Counted from the first letter of the stretch, positions 16,755 to 25,993 are shown. The stretch is DNA of 64,000 nt from Pseudanabaena sp. FACHB-1998 (GCF_014696355.1 NZ_JACJQA010000016.1:1-64000), one strand, 5' to 3'. Notes: generated by a model not told the origin, from the sequence alone. Made by a program: numbers and translations.

Positions 16755-17309
16755 TTATTCAAACATGGCTTTTTCGAGTTGTTGCAAAGCAATTTCTAAA
16801 TTGTCGTTGACAATGGTGATATTAAATTCATTTGCAGCCGCTACTTCCAACTCGGCATGGTGTAAACGCTTCACAATTTGTTCTTCACTATCCGTGCTAC
16901 GTTGACGCAGACGATTTTCTAATACTTCCATTGAAGGCGGCGCAATAAAAATTCGCTTTGCACTCGGAAAAGTCTGGGCAACCTGTCTCGCCCCAGCCAA
17001 TTCAATTTCTAAGAGGACAATTTGACCTAAGGCGATCGCCTGATCAATAGGTGGCTTGGGCGTACCATAGAAATTTCCCGCATATTCAGCCCATTCGAGA
17101 AACTCCCCTGCATCACGCTTCCCCTCAAACTCCTCACGGCTCCAAAACAAATATTCTCTCCCATGTTCTTCTCCAGAACGCGGGGATCTCGTAGTCGCAG
17201 ATATAGAAAAGAGAATGCGATCGGGATGGCGTTCCAGTAGCTTTTGCAATAATGTGCCTTTTCCCACGCCACTGGGACCCGTAACAACAATTAGTTTACC
17301 TTCGCTCAA
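16755..17309 (-). CDS. gmk: Guanylate kinase
   Basis: Essential enzyme that phosphorylates GMP to GDP. The P-loop GPSGVGKGT is at 11-19, the GMP-binding block SATTRSPRSGEEHGREY at 38-54 and the LEIELAGARQV stretch near 98-108. The length of 184 is typical. It is downstream of remA, an order also seen in Firmicutes, but a strong palindrome lies in the 137 bp between them. Confidence 0.95.
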   Translation of the reverse strand: MSEGKLIVVTGPSGVGKGTLLQKLLERHPDRILFSISATTRSPRSGEEHGREYLFWSREEFEGKRDAGEFLEWAEYAGNFYGTPKPPIDQAIALGQIVLLEIELAGARQVAQTFPSAKRIFIAPPSMEVLENRLRQRSTDSEEQIVKRLHHAELEVAAANEFNITIVNDNLEIALQQLEKAMFE

Positions 17310-17375
17310 CGTTTCGTAAATCCCTATAAAGTTTATGGCTATTAATTTCTAGCACTATCTACTCCTAGTCTATAA

Positions 17376-17434
17376 CCTAAATGATTAATTATTAAAATCC
17401 TTGCTTAGCAAGGATTTTAATAATTAATCATTAG
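17376..17434. terminator. Long palindrome between remA and gmk
   Basis: A core of perfect complementarity runs over 17382-17430 (TGATTAATTATTAAAATCC... with TTGCTTAGCAA at the centre), with slightly imperfect flanks. It lies 13 bp after the remA stop and would fold at the end of that transcript, either terminating it or attenuating read-through into gmk. Confidence 0.65.
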
Positions 17435-17446
17435 GTAAAGATTAGG

Positions 17447-17707
17447 TTAATCAGTAGCGCCTTCTTTACTAATCACAAAGCGATTGGCAACAGTTTCAGG
17501 TTGAATTGCGGATAAGACCACATGACTGGAATCCGTCACAATTACAGCCCTTGTTCTCCTTCCGTAGGTAGCATCCACCAACTTACCATGCTCACGGGCA
17601 TCACTAATGATGCGCTTGATCGGTGCAGATTCGGGACTCACAATCGCCACAACTCGGTTTGCTGAAACAATATTACCAAAGCCGATATTGATGAGCTTAA
17701 TATCCAT
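17447..17707 (-). CDS. remA: RemA-like DUF370 regulator
   Basis: An 87-residue protein of the DUF370/RemA family. In Bacillus subtilis RemA activates matrix genes by binding DNA as a ring-shaped multimer; the cyanobacterial role is not known to me. Family wording is clear: [14 protein letters not shown] at the start, [15 protein letters not shown] and the basic [13 protein letters not shown] block, which corresponds to the DNA-binding strand. The ATG at 17707 is preferred over an upstream TTG because the family begins at MDIKLI. It precedes gmk. Confidence 0.85.
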   Translation of the reverse strand: MDIKLINIGFGNIVSANRVVAIVSPESAPIKRIISDAREHGKLVDATYGRRTRAVIVTDSSHVVLSAIQPETVANRFVISKEGATD

Positions 17708-17898
17708 AATTTTATCGACCAAAAATCGATTTAGAGGTTGTTTAGAGGTGGTTTAGCTTAATTTTTGTAGGTATTATTGCATTATCCTATAGAAATGAAT
17801 GACTAAGACATATTTTGTCACGTATATTAACAGATTTACCGACAATATGAGATTTTAAAGCTTCTATCTAACAATGCTATTGCATTGGTGTGATTAGA

Positions 17899-17943
17899 TG
17901 ATTGGAGAGAGTGGGTTCCAAAGTAGTACACTTTCTCCAATCA
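17899..17943. other. Free-standing hairpin in a gene-free region
   Basis: TGATTGGAGAGAGTG and CACTTTCTCCAATCA form a 15-bp stem with one G-T position and a 15-base loop, followed by ATTTAAATCTTT. It is not near the 3' end of any gene (remA points away), so it could be the terminator of an unannotated small RNA. Confidence 0.35.
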
Positions 17944-18308
17944 TTTAAATCTTTAATTTTAGATTTTTGTTTCAATTAATATACAAACTAATGTTCACAT
18001 TCATACTAAGTAGTCTAAAAACTTCAACAAATCAATTTGTTTACTATAAACTCAAAGAGCAATAACCCAAAGAATTGGGGCAAGGAGTTACTGGTCTTAG
18101 ATAAATTGTAAAAATATTTGTTTTGTAAAGATTTTTATTATTCTTCTTTTAATTCATAGGTATTTATAACGATACAGACCAACTTCAGGTAAATATATCC
18201 GTAGAAATTTACTTACTATAAATTTCTAAAATTCTTTAAAAGATTTTTATATATAAGTACAAATATCTATTAATTAGAAGACTTATACAATTAAGTAAGA
18301 AGACTTAA

Positions 18309-18401
18309 TATAGCAGTCCTAAATGAGCTATCAGAAACAGCCGTTTATAATAAGTGGCTTAAGTCCCTTGCCTTTCTCATAAATCCAATAGGATTGCTAT
18401 A
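18309..18401. repeat. 93-bp TATAGCAATCC-ended element, copy 1
   Basis: The left end is TATAGCAGTCCTAAATGAG, the right end CTCATAAATCCAATAGGATTGCTATA; the terminal 11 bases are inverted repeats with one mismatch. A relative with the same internal order (GAAA-AG, TTTATAA, CTTGCCTTTCTCA) lies at 20987-21078. It codes for nothing. Confidence 0.7.
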
Positions 18402-18443
18402 GCTAACTCTAAAGGTAGTTCCCAATTCAAAAGTAAAATTATT

Positions 18444-19481
18444 ATGTCCGATGCGATCGCCAAATCTTCAACTCCATTTTCCCCTCAAGCAGAGTCTTCA
18501 TCTTCTGCTCAAAATGATCCTGATTCACTGATTAGAAATGTGGTGATTATTGGCTCAGGTCCCGCAGGTCATACGGCAGCTATTTATGCGGGACGCGCTA
18601 ATTTACAACCACTAGTATTTGAAGGCTTTCAAAAGGGTGGTATTCCCGGAGGACAGCTAATGACGACCACGGAAGTAGAGAACTTTCCCGGATTTCCCTC
18701 TGGAGTGATGGGAGGTCAGTTAATGGCGCAGATGAAAGAACAGTCTGTAAATTGTGGAGCGGAATTGATCATGGAAGATGTCGTTTCTGTGGATTTTCGC
18801 GATCGCCCATTTACGATCCAGTCCACATCACACACCGTGAAAGCCCATAGCGTCATCATTGCTACGGGTGCGATCGCCAAAAGATTAAATTTGCCCAGCG
18901 AAACCAAATACTGGAATCGGGGAATTTCCGCCTGTGCCGTTTGTGATGGCGCGGCTCCGATCTTTCGGGGCGTAGAATTAGCCGTAGTTGGTGGTGGGGA
19001 TACGGCTGCCGAGGAAGCGATTTTCTTGACTAGATATGGCTCAAAGGTGCATGTCTTAGTAAGAAGCGATCGCCTCCGAGCCAGCAAGGTAATGCAGGAT
19101 CGGCTCTTGAGTCATCCTAAAATTATGGTGCATTGGCATTCGCTCCCCATTGATGTTTATGGAGAAGAGATTGTTCAAGGAATTAAGATTCGTGATGCGA
19201 TCACTAATGAGGAACGTGATCTCGCTGTGGGTGGACTTTTTTATGCGATCGGGCATACACCAAATACGGATTTATTTGTAGGACAGATAGACCTTGATGA
19301 AAATGGATACATCATTACCAAGGGAAAATCTACAGCCACCAATGTCGAAGGCATTTATGCCTGTGGAGATGTCCAAGATCATGAATATCGCCAAGCCATT
19401 ACAGCCGCAGGTACAGGATGTATGGCGGCTTTAGAAGCTGAGCGTTGGCTTTCCGCAAAGCTTGCTAGTCTGCTTCAATGA
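18444..19481 (+). CDS. trxB: Thioredoxin reductase (NADPH)
   Basis: Flavoprotein that reduces thioredoxin with NADPH. FAD site [10 protein letters not shown] at 37-46, redox motif CAVC at 164-167, NADPH-binding [10 protein letters not shown] at 183-192 and the C-terminal FAD motif [15 protein letters not shown]. There is no fused C-terminal thioredoxin domain, so it is not an NTRC. The first 30 residues are Ser-rich and longer than in E. coli TrxB; an internal start cannot be excluded, as residue 1 is supported only by the frame. The 3' end overlaps the convergent hydrolase gene by 17 bp. Confidence 0.92.
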   Translation: MSDAIAKSSTPFSPQAESSSSAQNDPDSLIRNVVIIGSGPAGHTAAIYAGRANLQPLVFEGFQKGGIPGGQLMTTTEVENFPGFPSGVMGGQLMAQMKEQSVNCGAELIMEDVVSVDFRDRPFTIQSTSHTVKAHSVIIATGAIAKRLNLPSETKYWNRGISACAVCDGAAPIFRGVELAVVGGGDTAAEEAIFLTRYGSKVHVLVRSDRLRASKVMQDRLLSHPKIMVHWHSLPIDVYGEEIVQGIKIRDAITNEERDLAVGGLFYAIGHTPNTDLFVGQIDLDENGYIITKGKSTATNVEGIYACGDVQDHEYRQAITAAGTGCMAALEAERWLSAKLASLLQ

Positions 19482-20643
19482 TAATTTTTGCCATCTCTTC
19501 AGCGATCGCGAAAGCATCAAAATAATCACCATGATCAATCTCTCGATTGGTTAATACGGTGGCATTGTGGCTATACATATTGCTAGGGGCTAGGGCAGGT
19601 AATGGATTCAGTCCTAAGCTATCCTCCCAGCGTTTTTGGAGATCCTTTCCTGTAAACAATTCCTTACCCTTTTGAATGGCTTCATGGAAAATTTGTTTTT
19701 CTACTTTGGAGGCTTGGAGAGCCTTATCATAACGGGAATAAAATAGATGAGTTTCCTCAATGAGGTGCTTTAGTCCTGCATGGAACGGTCCAATGTAGTC
19801 GGATTTGCCATTGGGAATGCCATCGACATCACATTGAGTGACTTCTCGCCGTTCCACATCAGGAGCCAACATCAAATAGCGATCGACAAAATAAGCATTT
19901 GCACCGCCCTTGTCTGTGCGTTTTAACTGTTTATCAATCTCTTCATTATTAATTGCAAAAACGGGCTTATAGGTTTCATTAATGAGTCCACGCAACATAT
20001 TGCAGACTAAATAATTGCCCATGCTATGACCGATGATATGAATTTTAGCTTGGGGATTTTGAGTACGGATATAGCTAATTAGATTACCCAAGATCGGTGC
20101 AGTTTGGAGAGTCTCGGCGCGATCGGATGCATAGTCTAAAATGCTGCCATTAGAGGGCCAAGAGAAGCCCACAAAAGCGGTTAAATCTTGATTAGGATCG
20201 TCAAGAATAGGATCATAGTTAGAGTGAATTTTTGGTTCCCCATTCTCATCGGGCTGATACTCTTCATTCAGAATTGGTTCTGTAATTAATTTTTTACCAT
20301 GCTTTGCCAAGGCGAGACTAAGAGTGTCAGCGAGTAAGGAAAAGGAAGTCAAGGCTCCGTGTAATGGCACATTAAAACCATGGATGCCAATGATAATCCG
20401 TTTGACCGATCGCGAAGGATTGGCAAGAAATTGATCAAATACAGTTTCCTGAGAGTTCTGAACGATCGCTTCAGAGGGCATCACTTCTGAATCCGTAGTA
20501 GATAAATAATGCGCCATATATTTTTTCATGTCTATCCAGTGATAGCCACCTTTCTGAAGCTTAATGCGTTGATCGCGATTGACATCTCGACCAAGGTTAT
20601 CCAGATCGCGATTGGTGGCAAAGAACCGAATTGGCTTTAACAT
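19465..20643 (-). CDS. Alpha/beta hydrolase of the DUF900 type
   Basis: The strand-turn-strand [15 protein letters not shown] (about 83-97) and the nucleophile elbow [12 protein letters not shown] (Ser near 206) identify an alpha/beta hydrolase; the [14 protein letters not shown] stretch after it is typical of DUF900 esterase-like proteins. No signal peptide is seen. The 392-residue length includes a C-terminal part with [16 protein letters not shown] that may supply the catalytic His. The substrate is unknown. The gene overlaps the 3' end of trxB by 17 bp. Confidence 0.8.
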   Translation of the reverse strand: MLKPIRFFATNRDLDNLGRDVNRDQRIKLQKGGYHWIDMKKYMAHYLSTTDSEVMPSEAIVQNSQETVFDQFLANPSRSVKRIIIGIHGFNVPLHGALTSFSLLADTLSLALAKHGKKLITEPILNEEYQPDENGEPKIHSNYDPILDDPNQDLTAFVGFSWPSNGSILDYASDRAETLQTAPILGNLISYIRTQNPQAKIHIIGHSMGNYLVCNMLRGLINETYKPVFAINNEEIDKQLKRTDKGGANAYFVDRYLMLAPDVERREVTQCDVDGIPNGKSDYIGPFHAGLKHLIEETHLFYSRYDKALQASKVEKQIFHEAIQKGKELFTGKDLQKRWEDSLGLNPLPALAPSNMYSHNATVLTNREIDHGDYFDAFAIAEEMAKIIIEAD

Positions 20644-20784
20644 AATTTGATGATGAATGATTTGATGATGATTATTTTAGCTCTGTAAATCGGCAATTTT
20701 ACCCATCCTCTTTTATGCTAATCAAAGTCTAATACCAAAGCTAAACACGGCAGAGTCGTGTTTAGTTTTGGTCACTTGCCAGAA

Positions 20785-20831
20785 CCCAGAAGACGAATTG
20801 CGGCGCTTCGCACTGCAATTCGTCTTCTGGG
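20785..20831. repeat. GC-core palindrome
   Basis: CCCAGAAGACGAATTGC pairs with GCAATTCGTCTTCTGGG around GGCGC-TTC-GCACT. Only the innermost core is imperfect. The sequence GGTCACTTGC just before it also precedes the compound repeat at 3847. Confidence 0.7.
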
Positions 20832-20986
20832 CTCTGAGGCAACAGCTATATAATTAGTAAACTGTTTTAAAATTTAATAAGAATTTCCGCAAAAAGTACT
20901 TATATAGCTTTAACAAGTTATGTTTAAGACAAACCCATTTAATTTGTTCTGCCTTTAGATAAGACTTAGGTAATGCTAATGAGCCT

Positions 20987-21078
20987 AGAGCAATTCTAAA
21001 TGAGTCATGAGAAATAGAATCTTATAACAAGGTGCTTACGCCCTTTGCCTTTCTCACAAATGAAATTGGATTGCTATA
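20987..21078. repeat. 92-bp TATAGCAA-type element, copy 2
   Basis: Starts TAGAGCAATTCTAAATGAG and ends CAAATGAAATTGGATTGCTATA. It shares end sequences and internal blocks (TTATAACAAG, CCCTTTGCCTTTCTCA) with the copy at 18309-18401. Confidence 0.65.
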
Positions 21079-21110
21079 TATAGAAATCCCCATAAGACCT
21101 AACATCCACC

Positions 21111-22193
21111 ATGAAAATGCAGCCTTCGATTCTAGTCGTTGATGACGAACCTAATAATTTTGATGTAATTGAGGCTCTTTTAGATGATGATGAGTACCAG
21201 CTAAATTATGCATCTAGTGGGCTTAAGGCTATAGAAAGGCTGGACTCTCTACTTCCTGATGTCATTTTGCTAGATGTGATGATGCCAGAGCTAAATGGGA
21301 TAGATGTATGTAAGAAAATCACCCAAAATCCGCGCTGGAAAATGATTCCCATTATTATGGTTACGGCGCTGACGGCTAAAGAGGATATGGTTGCGTGTTT
21401 AGCCGCAGGTGCTAGTGATTTTTTAAGCAAACCCGTGAATGGAGTCGAATTACGCGCCAGAATTAAGTCGATGATTCGCATCAAGCAGCAGTACGACGAA
21501 CTGGAAACACTAATGCAGTCACGAGAAGATATGGTGAATATGATTGTGCATGATTTACGCACACCCCTCACCACCATCCTGCTTTCGGCGGAACTACTCA
21601 ACGATCCTAATATGCCTGAAATTCGTAAGCCAGAGAAATTGGAACGAATCACTCGCGGAGGTCAAAGGCTACAATCCTTAATCGATAGCTTATTGATGAT
21701 GGCAAAATTAGAAGCTGGGAAAATGGTTCTCAAATATACCAGTACTGATCTCCATCAATTATGTTCATCGCTGATCACTGATTTTGAAGTTATTGCTGCC
21801 CAAAAGAAGTTATCTCTAAGTATCTCTTTACCAGAAGTTAATGAAGAACGCCCCAAAGTAAAGGTCGATGTGCCAATTTTTCGTCGAATTCTGGATAATT
21901 TGTTATCTAATGCGATTAAGTTTTCCCCTAGCAATTCTTCAATTCAGGTTATACTTTCCTATCCAGAATCTGGCGGCGCTACCATCAGTGTAGCGGATAT
22001 GGGTAGAGGAATTGATGAATCTATGAAGTCTGTTATTTTTGAGAAATATGAGATTGGCGCTCCTGTCAAAAACACCTCTCAATTAGGTCTGGGTTTGGCT
22101 TTCTGCAAGTTAGCGATCGAGGCTCATGGAGGAACGATCGCGGCTGAGAATAATCAACCGAATGGTTCAATTTTTACGATCACAATTCCATAA
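21111..22193 (+). CDS. Response regulator-histidine kinase (REC-HisKA-HATPase)
   Basis: Soluble two-component protein with an N-terminal receiver domain (5-122; Asp12, Asp13, phospho-acceptor Asp55, Lys107) joined by a short coiled linker to a histidine kinase core. The phospho-accepting His147 is in MIVHDLRTPL. The ATPase domain has DNLLSNAIKFSP (N box), MGRGID and GLGLAFCKLAIEAHGG. There is no membrane segment. Receiver-first kinases of this type are common in cyanobacteria and are usually driven by another kinase. No partner regulator is adjacent, and the signal is unknown. Start is ATG 21111. Confidence 0.9.
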   Translation: MKMQPSILVVDDEPNNFDVIEALLDDDEYQLNYASSGLKAIERLDSLLPDVILLDVMMPELNGIDVCKKITQNPRWKMIPIIMVTALTAKEDMVACLAAGASDFLSKPVNGVELRARIKSMIRIKQQYDELETLMQSREDMVNMIVHDLRTPLTTILLSAELLNDPNMPEIRKPEKLERITRGGQRLQSLIDSLLMMAKLEAGKMVLKYTSTDLHQLCSSLITDFEVIAAQKKLSLSISLPEVNEERPKVKVDVPIFRRILDNLLSNAIKFSPSNSSIQVILSYPESGGATISVADMGRGIDESMKSVIFEKYEIGAPVKNTSQLGLGLAFCKLAIEAHGGTIAAENNQPNGSIFTITIP

Positions 22194-22280
22194 TAGAAAG
22201 TGGCGGCGCTTTGCGCCGCCACTTTCTATAACTAAGCTTGAGAATAAATAAAAGCGGCGTAAAGCGCCGCCCTTCTCTAT
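22193..22280. terminator. Paired palindromes between convergent kinase and murF genes
   Basis: ATAGAAAGTGGCGGCGC-TTT-GCGCCGCCACTTTCTAT (22193-22229) is perfect and shares its first base with the kinase stop codon. A second, shorter GCGGCG/CGCCGC hairpin follows at 22253-22272, ahead of the murF stop. Confidence 0.7.
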
Positions 22281-23674
22281 AACCAAGCTTGACGGAACGA
22301 TTGGACAACTCGATCCATGCCGACGGATCGAGAGGCTTTAAAGAGAATCCGATCGCCACTTTCCACTTTTTGTAACAGGGTTTGGGTAATGTCATCATAG
22401 GACTGACAGGCGATCGCATACTTTAAAGAGCCATTAGCCCCAGCTAAAATCGCATCCGCCTCTCCATCGGCTAAAATCACGGCTCCCTCAATGCCCAGCT
22501 TACTAATCGCTTCTCCGACCTGTTGATGCAACTGTGCTGACATATCACCCAACTCCTTCATGGTTCCTAGCACCGCCCAATGGCGCTTCGCTGGCATATC
22601 TGCCAATTGGCGCAAAGCCGCTAACATTCCTTCAGGAGAAGCATTATAGGTTTCGTCGAGAATCAATACATCTTTGGGCAGTTGGTATAACTGCGCCCGT
22701 CCAAAGGGAAGATCGAGATGACCGATACCTTGAGTTGTCTGTTCCCAATCAAGATTAAGCGCCCTAAGTACCGCTAAACCAGCCAAAAAGTTTAAGGCAT
22801 TATGGCGACCGGGTAGGGGTAACTCCCAAGTTAACCCTTCAACCTGTAATTTGTTATCAATTAACTCGCCATTGACATCGCCCATCCCCAGACCATAGGT
22901 GATGGTTTTGCCATGCCAAACCTGATTTGCAGTTTCCAGCAATAGAGGATTATTGGCATTAAGCACAGCAATAGCATCGGGCGGAGTTTCTGCCAAAAGC
23001 TCACATTTGGCTTGAGCGATCGCTTCTTTTGAACCCAATCTACCGATATGAGCCGTTCCCACATTTGTAATTACGCTCACAGTGGGCAGAGCAATCCGAG
23101 CGAGACGCTCAATTTCTCCTAAGCCACGCATACCCATTTCCGCAACCACAAAGTCATGCTGTTCCGAGTCGATCGCTAAGAGAGTTTGGGCAACACCAAT
23201 GTCATTATTATGATTGGCTTGGCTTTTGTGAACCTGCTTATGGGGTGACACATAGCAAGACAACATACTGGCAATAATTTCTTTAGTTGTGGTTTTGCCT
23301 ACGGAGCCTGTGACTGCGACTACTGGGCGCAAAAACTGCGATCGCCACCATCTTGCCAGATCTTGATAAGCGGTAAGTGTGTTATCCACCGCCAATAGGG
23401 GCAAACCCTTTATCTCCGATGAGCTAGCTAAGGACTTAAACCAGTCTCGACTAACTAGGGCGGCAACAGCTCCATTAGCGATCGCTGTCGCCACAAAGCC
23501 ATGACCGTCAAAGTTTTCGCCTGTTAGAGCCACAAATAGCTCACCCGCTTTGAGTTTGCGACTATCGGAAACAACGCCCCTAATTTCTATGTTGTTTTGC
23601 GCGGTTTCGTCAATATTGGCAACTGTTGCCGATGTAATGGCGATCGCTTGGCTAATCGTACAAATACAGGTCAT
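22277..23674 (-). CDS. murF: UDP-N-acetylmuramoyl-tripeptide--D-alanyl-D-alanine ligase
   Basis: Cytoplasmic Mur ligase that adds D-Ala-D-Ala to the UDP-MurNAc-tripeptide. The N-terminal domain carries SDSRKLKAGELFVALTGENFDGHGF (two parts, about 36-60), the ATP loop TGSVGKTTTKE is at 122-132, and the NHNNDIGVAQTLL and EMGMRGLGEI signatures follow. The C-terminal domain has LDETYNASPEGMLAAL. The 465-residue length is normal. It is alone on its strand, downstream of an upstream-facing palindrome. Confidence 0.94.
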   Translation of the reverse strand: MTCICTISQAIAITSATVANIDETAQNNIEIRGVVSDSRKLKAGELFVALTGENFDGHGFVATAIANGAVAALVSRDWFKSLASSSEIKGLPLLAVDNTLTAYQDLARWWRSQFLRPVVAVTGSVGKTTTKEIIASMLSCYVSPHKQVHKSQANHNNDIGVAQTLLAIDSEQHDFVVAEMGMRGLGEIERLARIALPTVSVITNVGTAHIGRLGSKEAIAQAKCELLAETPPDAIAVLNANNPLLLETANQVWHGKTITYGLGMGDVNGELIDNKLQVEGLTWELPLPGRHNALNFLAGLAVLRALNLDWEQTTQGIGHLDLPFGRAQLYQLPKDVLILDETYNASPEGMLAALRQLADMPAKRHWAVLGTMKELGDMSAQLHQQVGEAISKLGIEGAVILADGEADAILAGANGSLKYAIACQSYDDITQTLLQKVESGDRILFKASRSVGMDRVVQSFRQAWL

Positions 23675-23713
23675 GCTTGGTTTTTTCTGTTCTTAGCTAC
23701 TCTATACTGATCG

Positions 23714-23742
23714 TTTAGGGCGGCGCTTCGCGCCGCCCTAAA
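23714..23742. repeat. GGCGC-TTC-GCGCC palindrome upstream of murF
   Basis: TTTAGGGCGGCGC and its exact complement face each other around TTC. It lies between the stop of the upstream minus-strand gene (23761) and the murF start, so it may end the upstream transcript. Confidence 0.6.
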
Positions 23743-23760
23743 TCAATATCTTTATTATTA

Positions 23761-24861
23761 TCAGGCTTCAGGCAACACATCATCACCAAACATTTCACTT
23801 AAAGCGGTGATATAGGGTACAAATACTTCTACCTGCTGCGCGTCAAGATAGATATGCATTTCTTGAGAGAGTAACCTCAGCAAAGTGCGGACTAATTCCC
23901 AACTAACTTTGAGAGGGGGGTAAAGCATCACACAAAGCGGAAATAGCTCTTGCTGGATTGCCGAAACACTTTTTTCGAGAACGCAAAGGCAGAGATAAAC
24001 CTGAAACATTTCAATGTCTCGTAAGCTGGATATCCGAATTTGGGGCGAACTTAAAACGCCGCTATAGCATTGATAATCGGCATACATAGTCAAAGTTTTT
24101 AAAGAAATTTGTCTTGCAATTTCACTGCTCAGGGTCAACAAGTGACGCACCGCTTCTAACTCAGGAGCGTGGTATTCGTAGTGACCAGCCGCTTCATAGC
24201 ATCTTTGCAAGGGCATATAAAGATGATCATCAATTACTTTAAGGTAGGAAGTCACCACCAATTGCTCTAAGGGTGGTAGAGAATTTAGCAAAATCTGTCC
24301 ACTGTAGTGGAACTGCATACTCACAAAGCCAATTACACGCGGATCGACGGATGTATATTTTTGGCGAATCTTGCCCACATTTTGGGCGATCGCTACAGAC
24401 AGTTGACCAATAGATGGCAACTGAGTAAGTCCCTCCAGTTGAACATTCCGACCATTACTGAAAAATTCTATTTGGACAGACCGTGTAGCCGCATCTTCTG
24501 TATAAATCTGGAGAGCATGTTCTAAAAGAAATCGGGAATCGGTTGCAATTTGCCAAGGATCGATTAGGTCAGGACAGATCCCATGAGCCTGTAACTGCCC
24601 CATCAATAGATTCTCAGTTTTAGCCCAAGCTTGAGCGCTAGAAAATCGGAGAGCCTGTAACAAACTTGCCGCCGTTGCTTTACGTCGCTCCGAAGACAAA
24701 ATTTCTGCCAAATTATTAGATTTAATTTCCTGCTTAGGAGAATCAACTTGCAGATTTTGAATATACTTTTTTGCCCAAATATTTGCTAAGGTTGGAACTG
24801 ATGGACTAGTAACGCTATCAAAATCTTTTTTTAGGCTATCCGTAAGCATTTGTTCAATCAT
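23761..24861 (-). CDS. Unrecognised alpha-helical protein
   Basis: The 366-residue protein has no motif that I recognise. It is soluble, rich in Leu, Gln and Ser, and predicted helical throughout. Recurrent features are SSAQAWAKTENLLMGQLQAHG (about 85-105 in two parts), FVSMQFHYSGQILLNSLPPLEQ and a hydrophobic run of LxxLC-type repeats (MFQVYLCLCVLEKSV). The ATG at 24861 is chosen because the upstream extension would need a TTG start in AT-rich sequence. It looks like a conserved cyanobacterial protein of unknown role. Nothing in the neighbourhood suggests a function. Confidence 0.65.
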   Translation of the reverse strand: MIEQMLTDSLKKDFDSVTSPSVPTLANIWAKKYIQNLQVDSPKQEIKSNNLAEILSSERRKATAASLLQALRFSSAQAWAKTENLLMGQLQAHGICPDLIDPWQIATDSRFLLEHALQIYTEDAATRSVQIEFFSNGRNVQLEGLTQLPSIGQLSVAIAQNVGKIRQKYTSVDPRVIGFVSMQFHYSGQILLNSLPPLEQLVVTSYLKVIDDHLYMPLQRCYEAAGHYEYHAPELEAVRHLLTLSSEIARQISLKTLTMYADYQCYSGVLSSPQIRISSLRDIEMFQVYLCLCVLEKSVSAIQQELFPLCVMLYPPLKVSWELVRTLLRLLSQEMHIYLDAQQVEVFVPYITALSEMFGDDVLPEA

Positions 24862-25007
24862 ATGAATTTCAACGTTAAAAAAGTTTGTTAAATTAGTTAC
24901 ATTATATTGGCTCCGCCCCAATTAGTTAAGATTAGTTTAAAGAAATATTAGTATTCCTTCAGAAGTAGAGAAATATAATCCAGCTCTTTGCGCTTTCTTA
25001 AAACCCC

Positions 25008-25054
25008 GATAAATCTTAAAAAAGCTTGCTTTGTAAGCTTTTTTAAGATTTATC
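25008..25054. repeat. AT-rich palindrome
   Basis: GATAAATCTTAAAAAAGCTT pairs with AAGCTTTTTTAAGATTTATC around an 8-base loop. It sits between two divergently oriented genes, so it is not a 3' terminator of either. Confidence 0.6.
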
Positions 25055-25108
25055 AGGACTAAACAAAGCTTAAACAGGCTGTAATTAGCTTATTTCCAGA
25101 ATAAAATT

Positions 25109-25906
25109 ATGGCGAAGTTAAGTAAAATTTGGATTTTCCCCATCAAATCTCTGGATGCGATCGCCGTTAATGAAGTAGAAATCACCTCTGGCGGAGCGCT
25201 AAAAGGCGATCGCGAGTTTGCCCTTTTTGATCAAAAAGGACTATATATCAATGCAAAACGTAATCCCAAAATCCATTTAATTAGATCCACCTACGATTTA
25301 CCCAATCGCTTAGTTAGTCTCTGTATTCAAGATCTTGAAGCAAATTCTCGAAATATCACCACTTTTCATTTGGATCAAGATAGGGATTCTCTCTCGCACT
25401 GGCTCAGCGATTTTTTTGAGAAGCCCGTAGAAATACGCCAAAACCCCAGTAATGGCTTTCCTGACGATCCTGAATCTTGGGGCGCAACGATTGTTTCGGA
25501 AGCAACTTTACGCACTGTGCAAAGTTGGTATACTTCACCACAGCTTCGTATGGAACAGTTACAGCAACGCTTTCGGACTAATTTAGAAATTGCGGATACT
25601 GAACCTTTTTGGGAAGATCAATTAATTACCATATCTGGAAAAACGGTTCCCTTTAAGATTGGTCAAGTTCAATTTTTAGGAACAAATCCTTGTCAGCGTT
25701 GCCCCGTACCGACTCGCGATCCCTTCACAGGCGAAGTTTATCCAGATTTCCAAAAGATATTTATGCGCCAGCGTGAAGCTACTTTGCCCGTCAATATAGA
25801 GCGATCGCGCTTCAATCATTTTTACCGTCTGGCTTTAAATACTCAGATTCCTTTGACTGAGTCAGGTAAAGTTCTTAAATTAGGAGATTCCATTTCTCTG
25901 GAATGA
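25109..25906 (+). CDS. MOSC-domain protein (YcbX-like)
   Basis: MOSC proteins bind the molybdenum cofactor or carry sulfur for it. The N-terminal beta-barrel domain starts LSKIWIFPIKSLDAIAV and contains LKGDREFALFD. The MOSC core has RFRTNLEIAD (about 148-157), WEDQLITISG, and FLGTNPCQRCPVPTRDPFTG near 188-207 with Cys195 and Cys198. In YcbX and mARC-type proteins the first Cys of this stretch is the proposed cofactor ligand. The 265-residue length fits. No C-terminal ferredoxin domain is present. The moaB gene lies 230 bp away, convergent. Confidence 0.85.
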   Translation: MAKLSKIWIFPIKSLDAIAVNEVEITSGGALKGDREFALFDQKGLYINAKRNPKIHLIRSTYDLPNRLVSLCIQDLEANSRNITTFHLDQDRDSLSHWLSDFFEKPVEIRQNPSNGFPDDPESWGATIVSEATLRTVQSWYTSPQLRMEQLQQRFRTNLEIADTEPFWEDQLITISGKTVPFKIGQVQFLGTNPCQRCPVPTRDPFTGEVYPDFQKIFMRQREATLPVNIERSRFNHFYRLALNTQIPLTESGKVLKLGDSISLE

Positions 25907-25956
25907 TACTTCCTTCCCATTCACACCCAAGCCCAAATTAGCGCACCATCTCCAAT

Positions 25957-25993
25957 AACAAAAAAACATTGCTTCGCAATGTTTTCTTTTGTT
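25957..25993 (+). terminator. Hairpin with T-tract downstream of the MOSC gene
   Basis: AACAAAAAAACATTGC-TTC-GCAATGTTTTCTTTTGTT forms a nearly perfect stem with A/T-rich base, about 50 bp after the MOSC stop codon. The TATAGCAA element starts at the next base. Confidence 0.6.

Larger units (their letters stand above)
17708..18443. other. Gene-free AT-rich stretch upstream of trxB
   Basis: These 736 bp hold no credible reading frame. A free-standing hairpin lies at 17899-17943 and a TATAGCAA-ended element at 18309-18401. The rest is AT-rich without motifs that I can name. Promoters for remA (minus) and trxB (plus) must be within it. Confidence 0.6.
20644..21110. other. Repeat-filled spacer between divergent genes
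   Basis: The 467 bp hold a GC-rich palindrome (20785-20831) and a TATAGCAA-type element (20987-21078). No coding frame is convincing. The element ends about 30 bp before the response-regulator start codon, so the promoter of that gene may lie within or before it. Confidence 0.6.
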
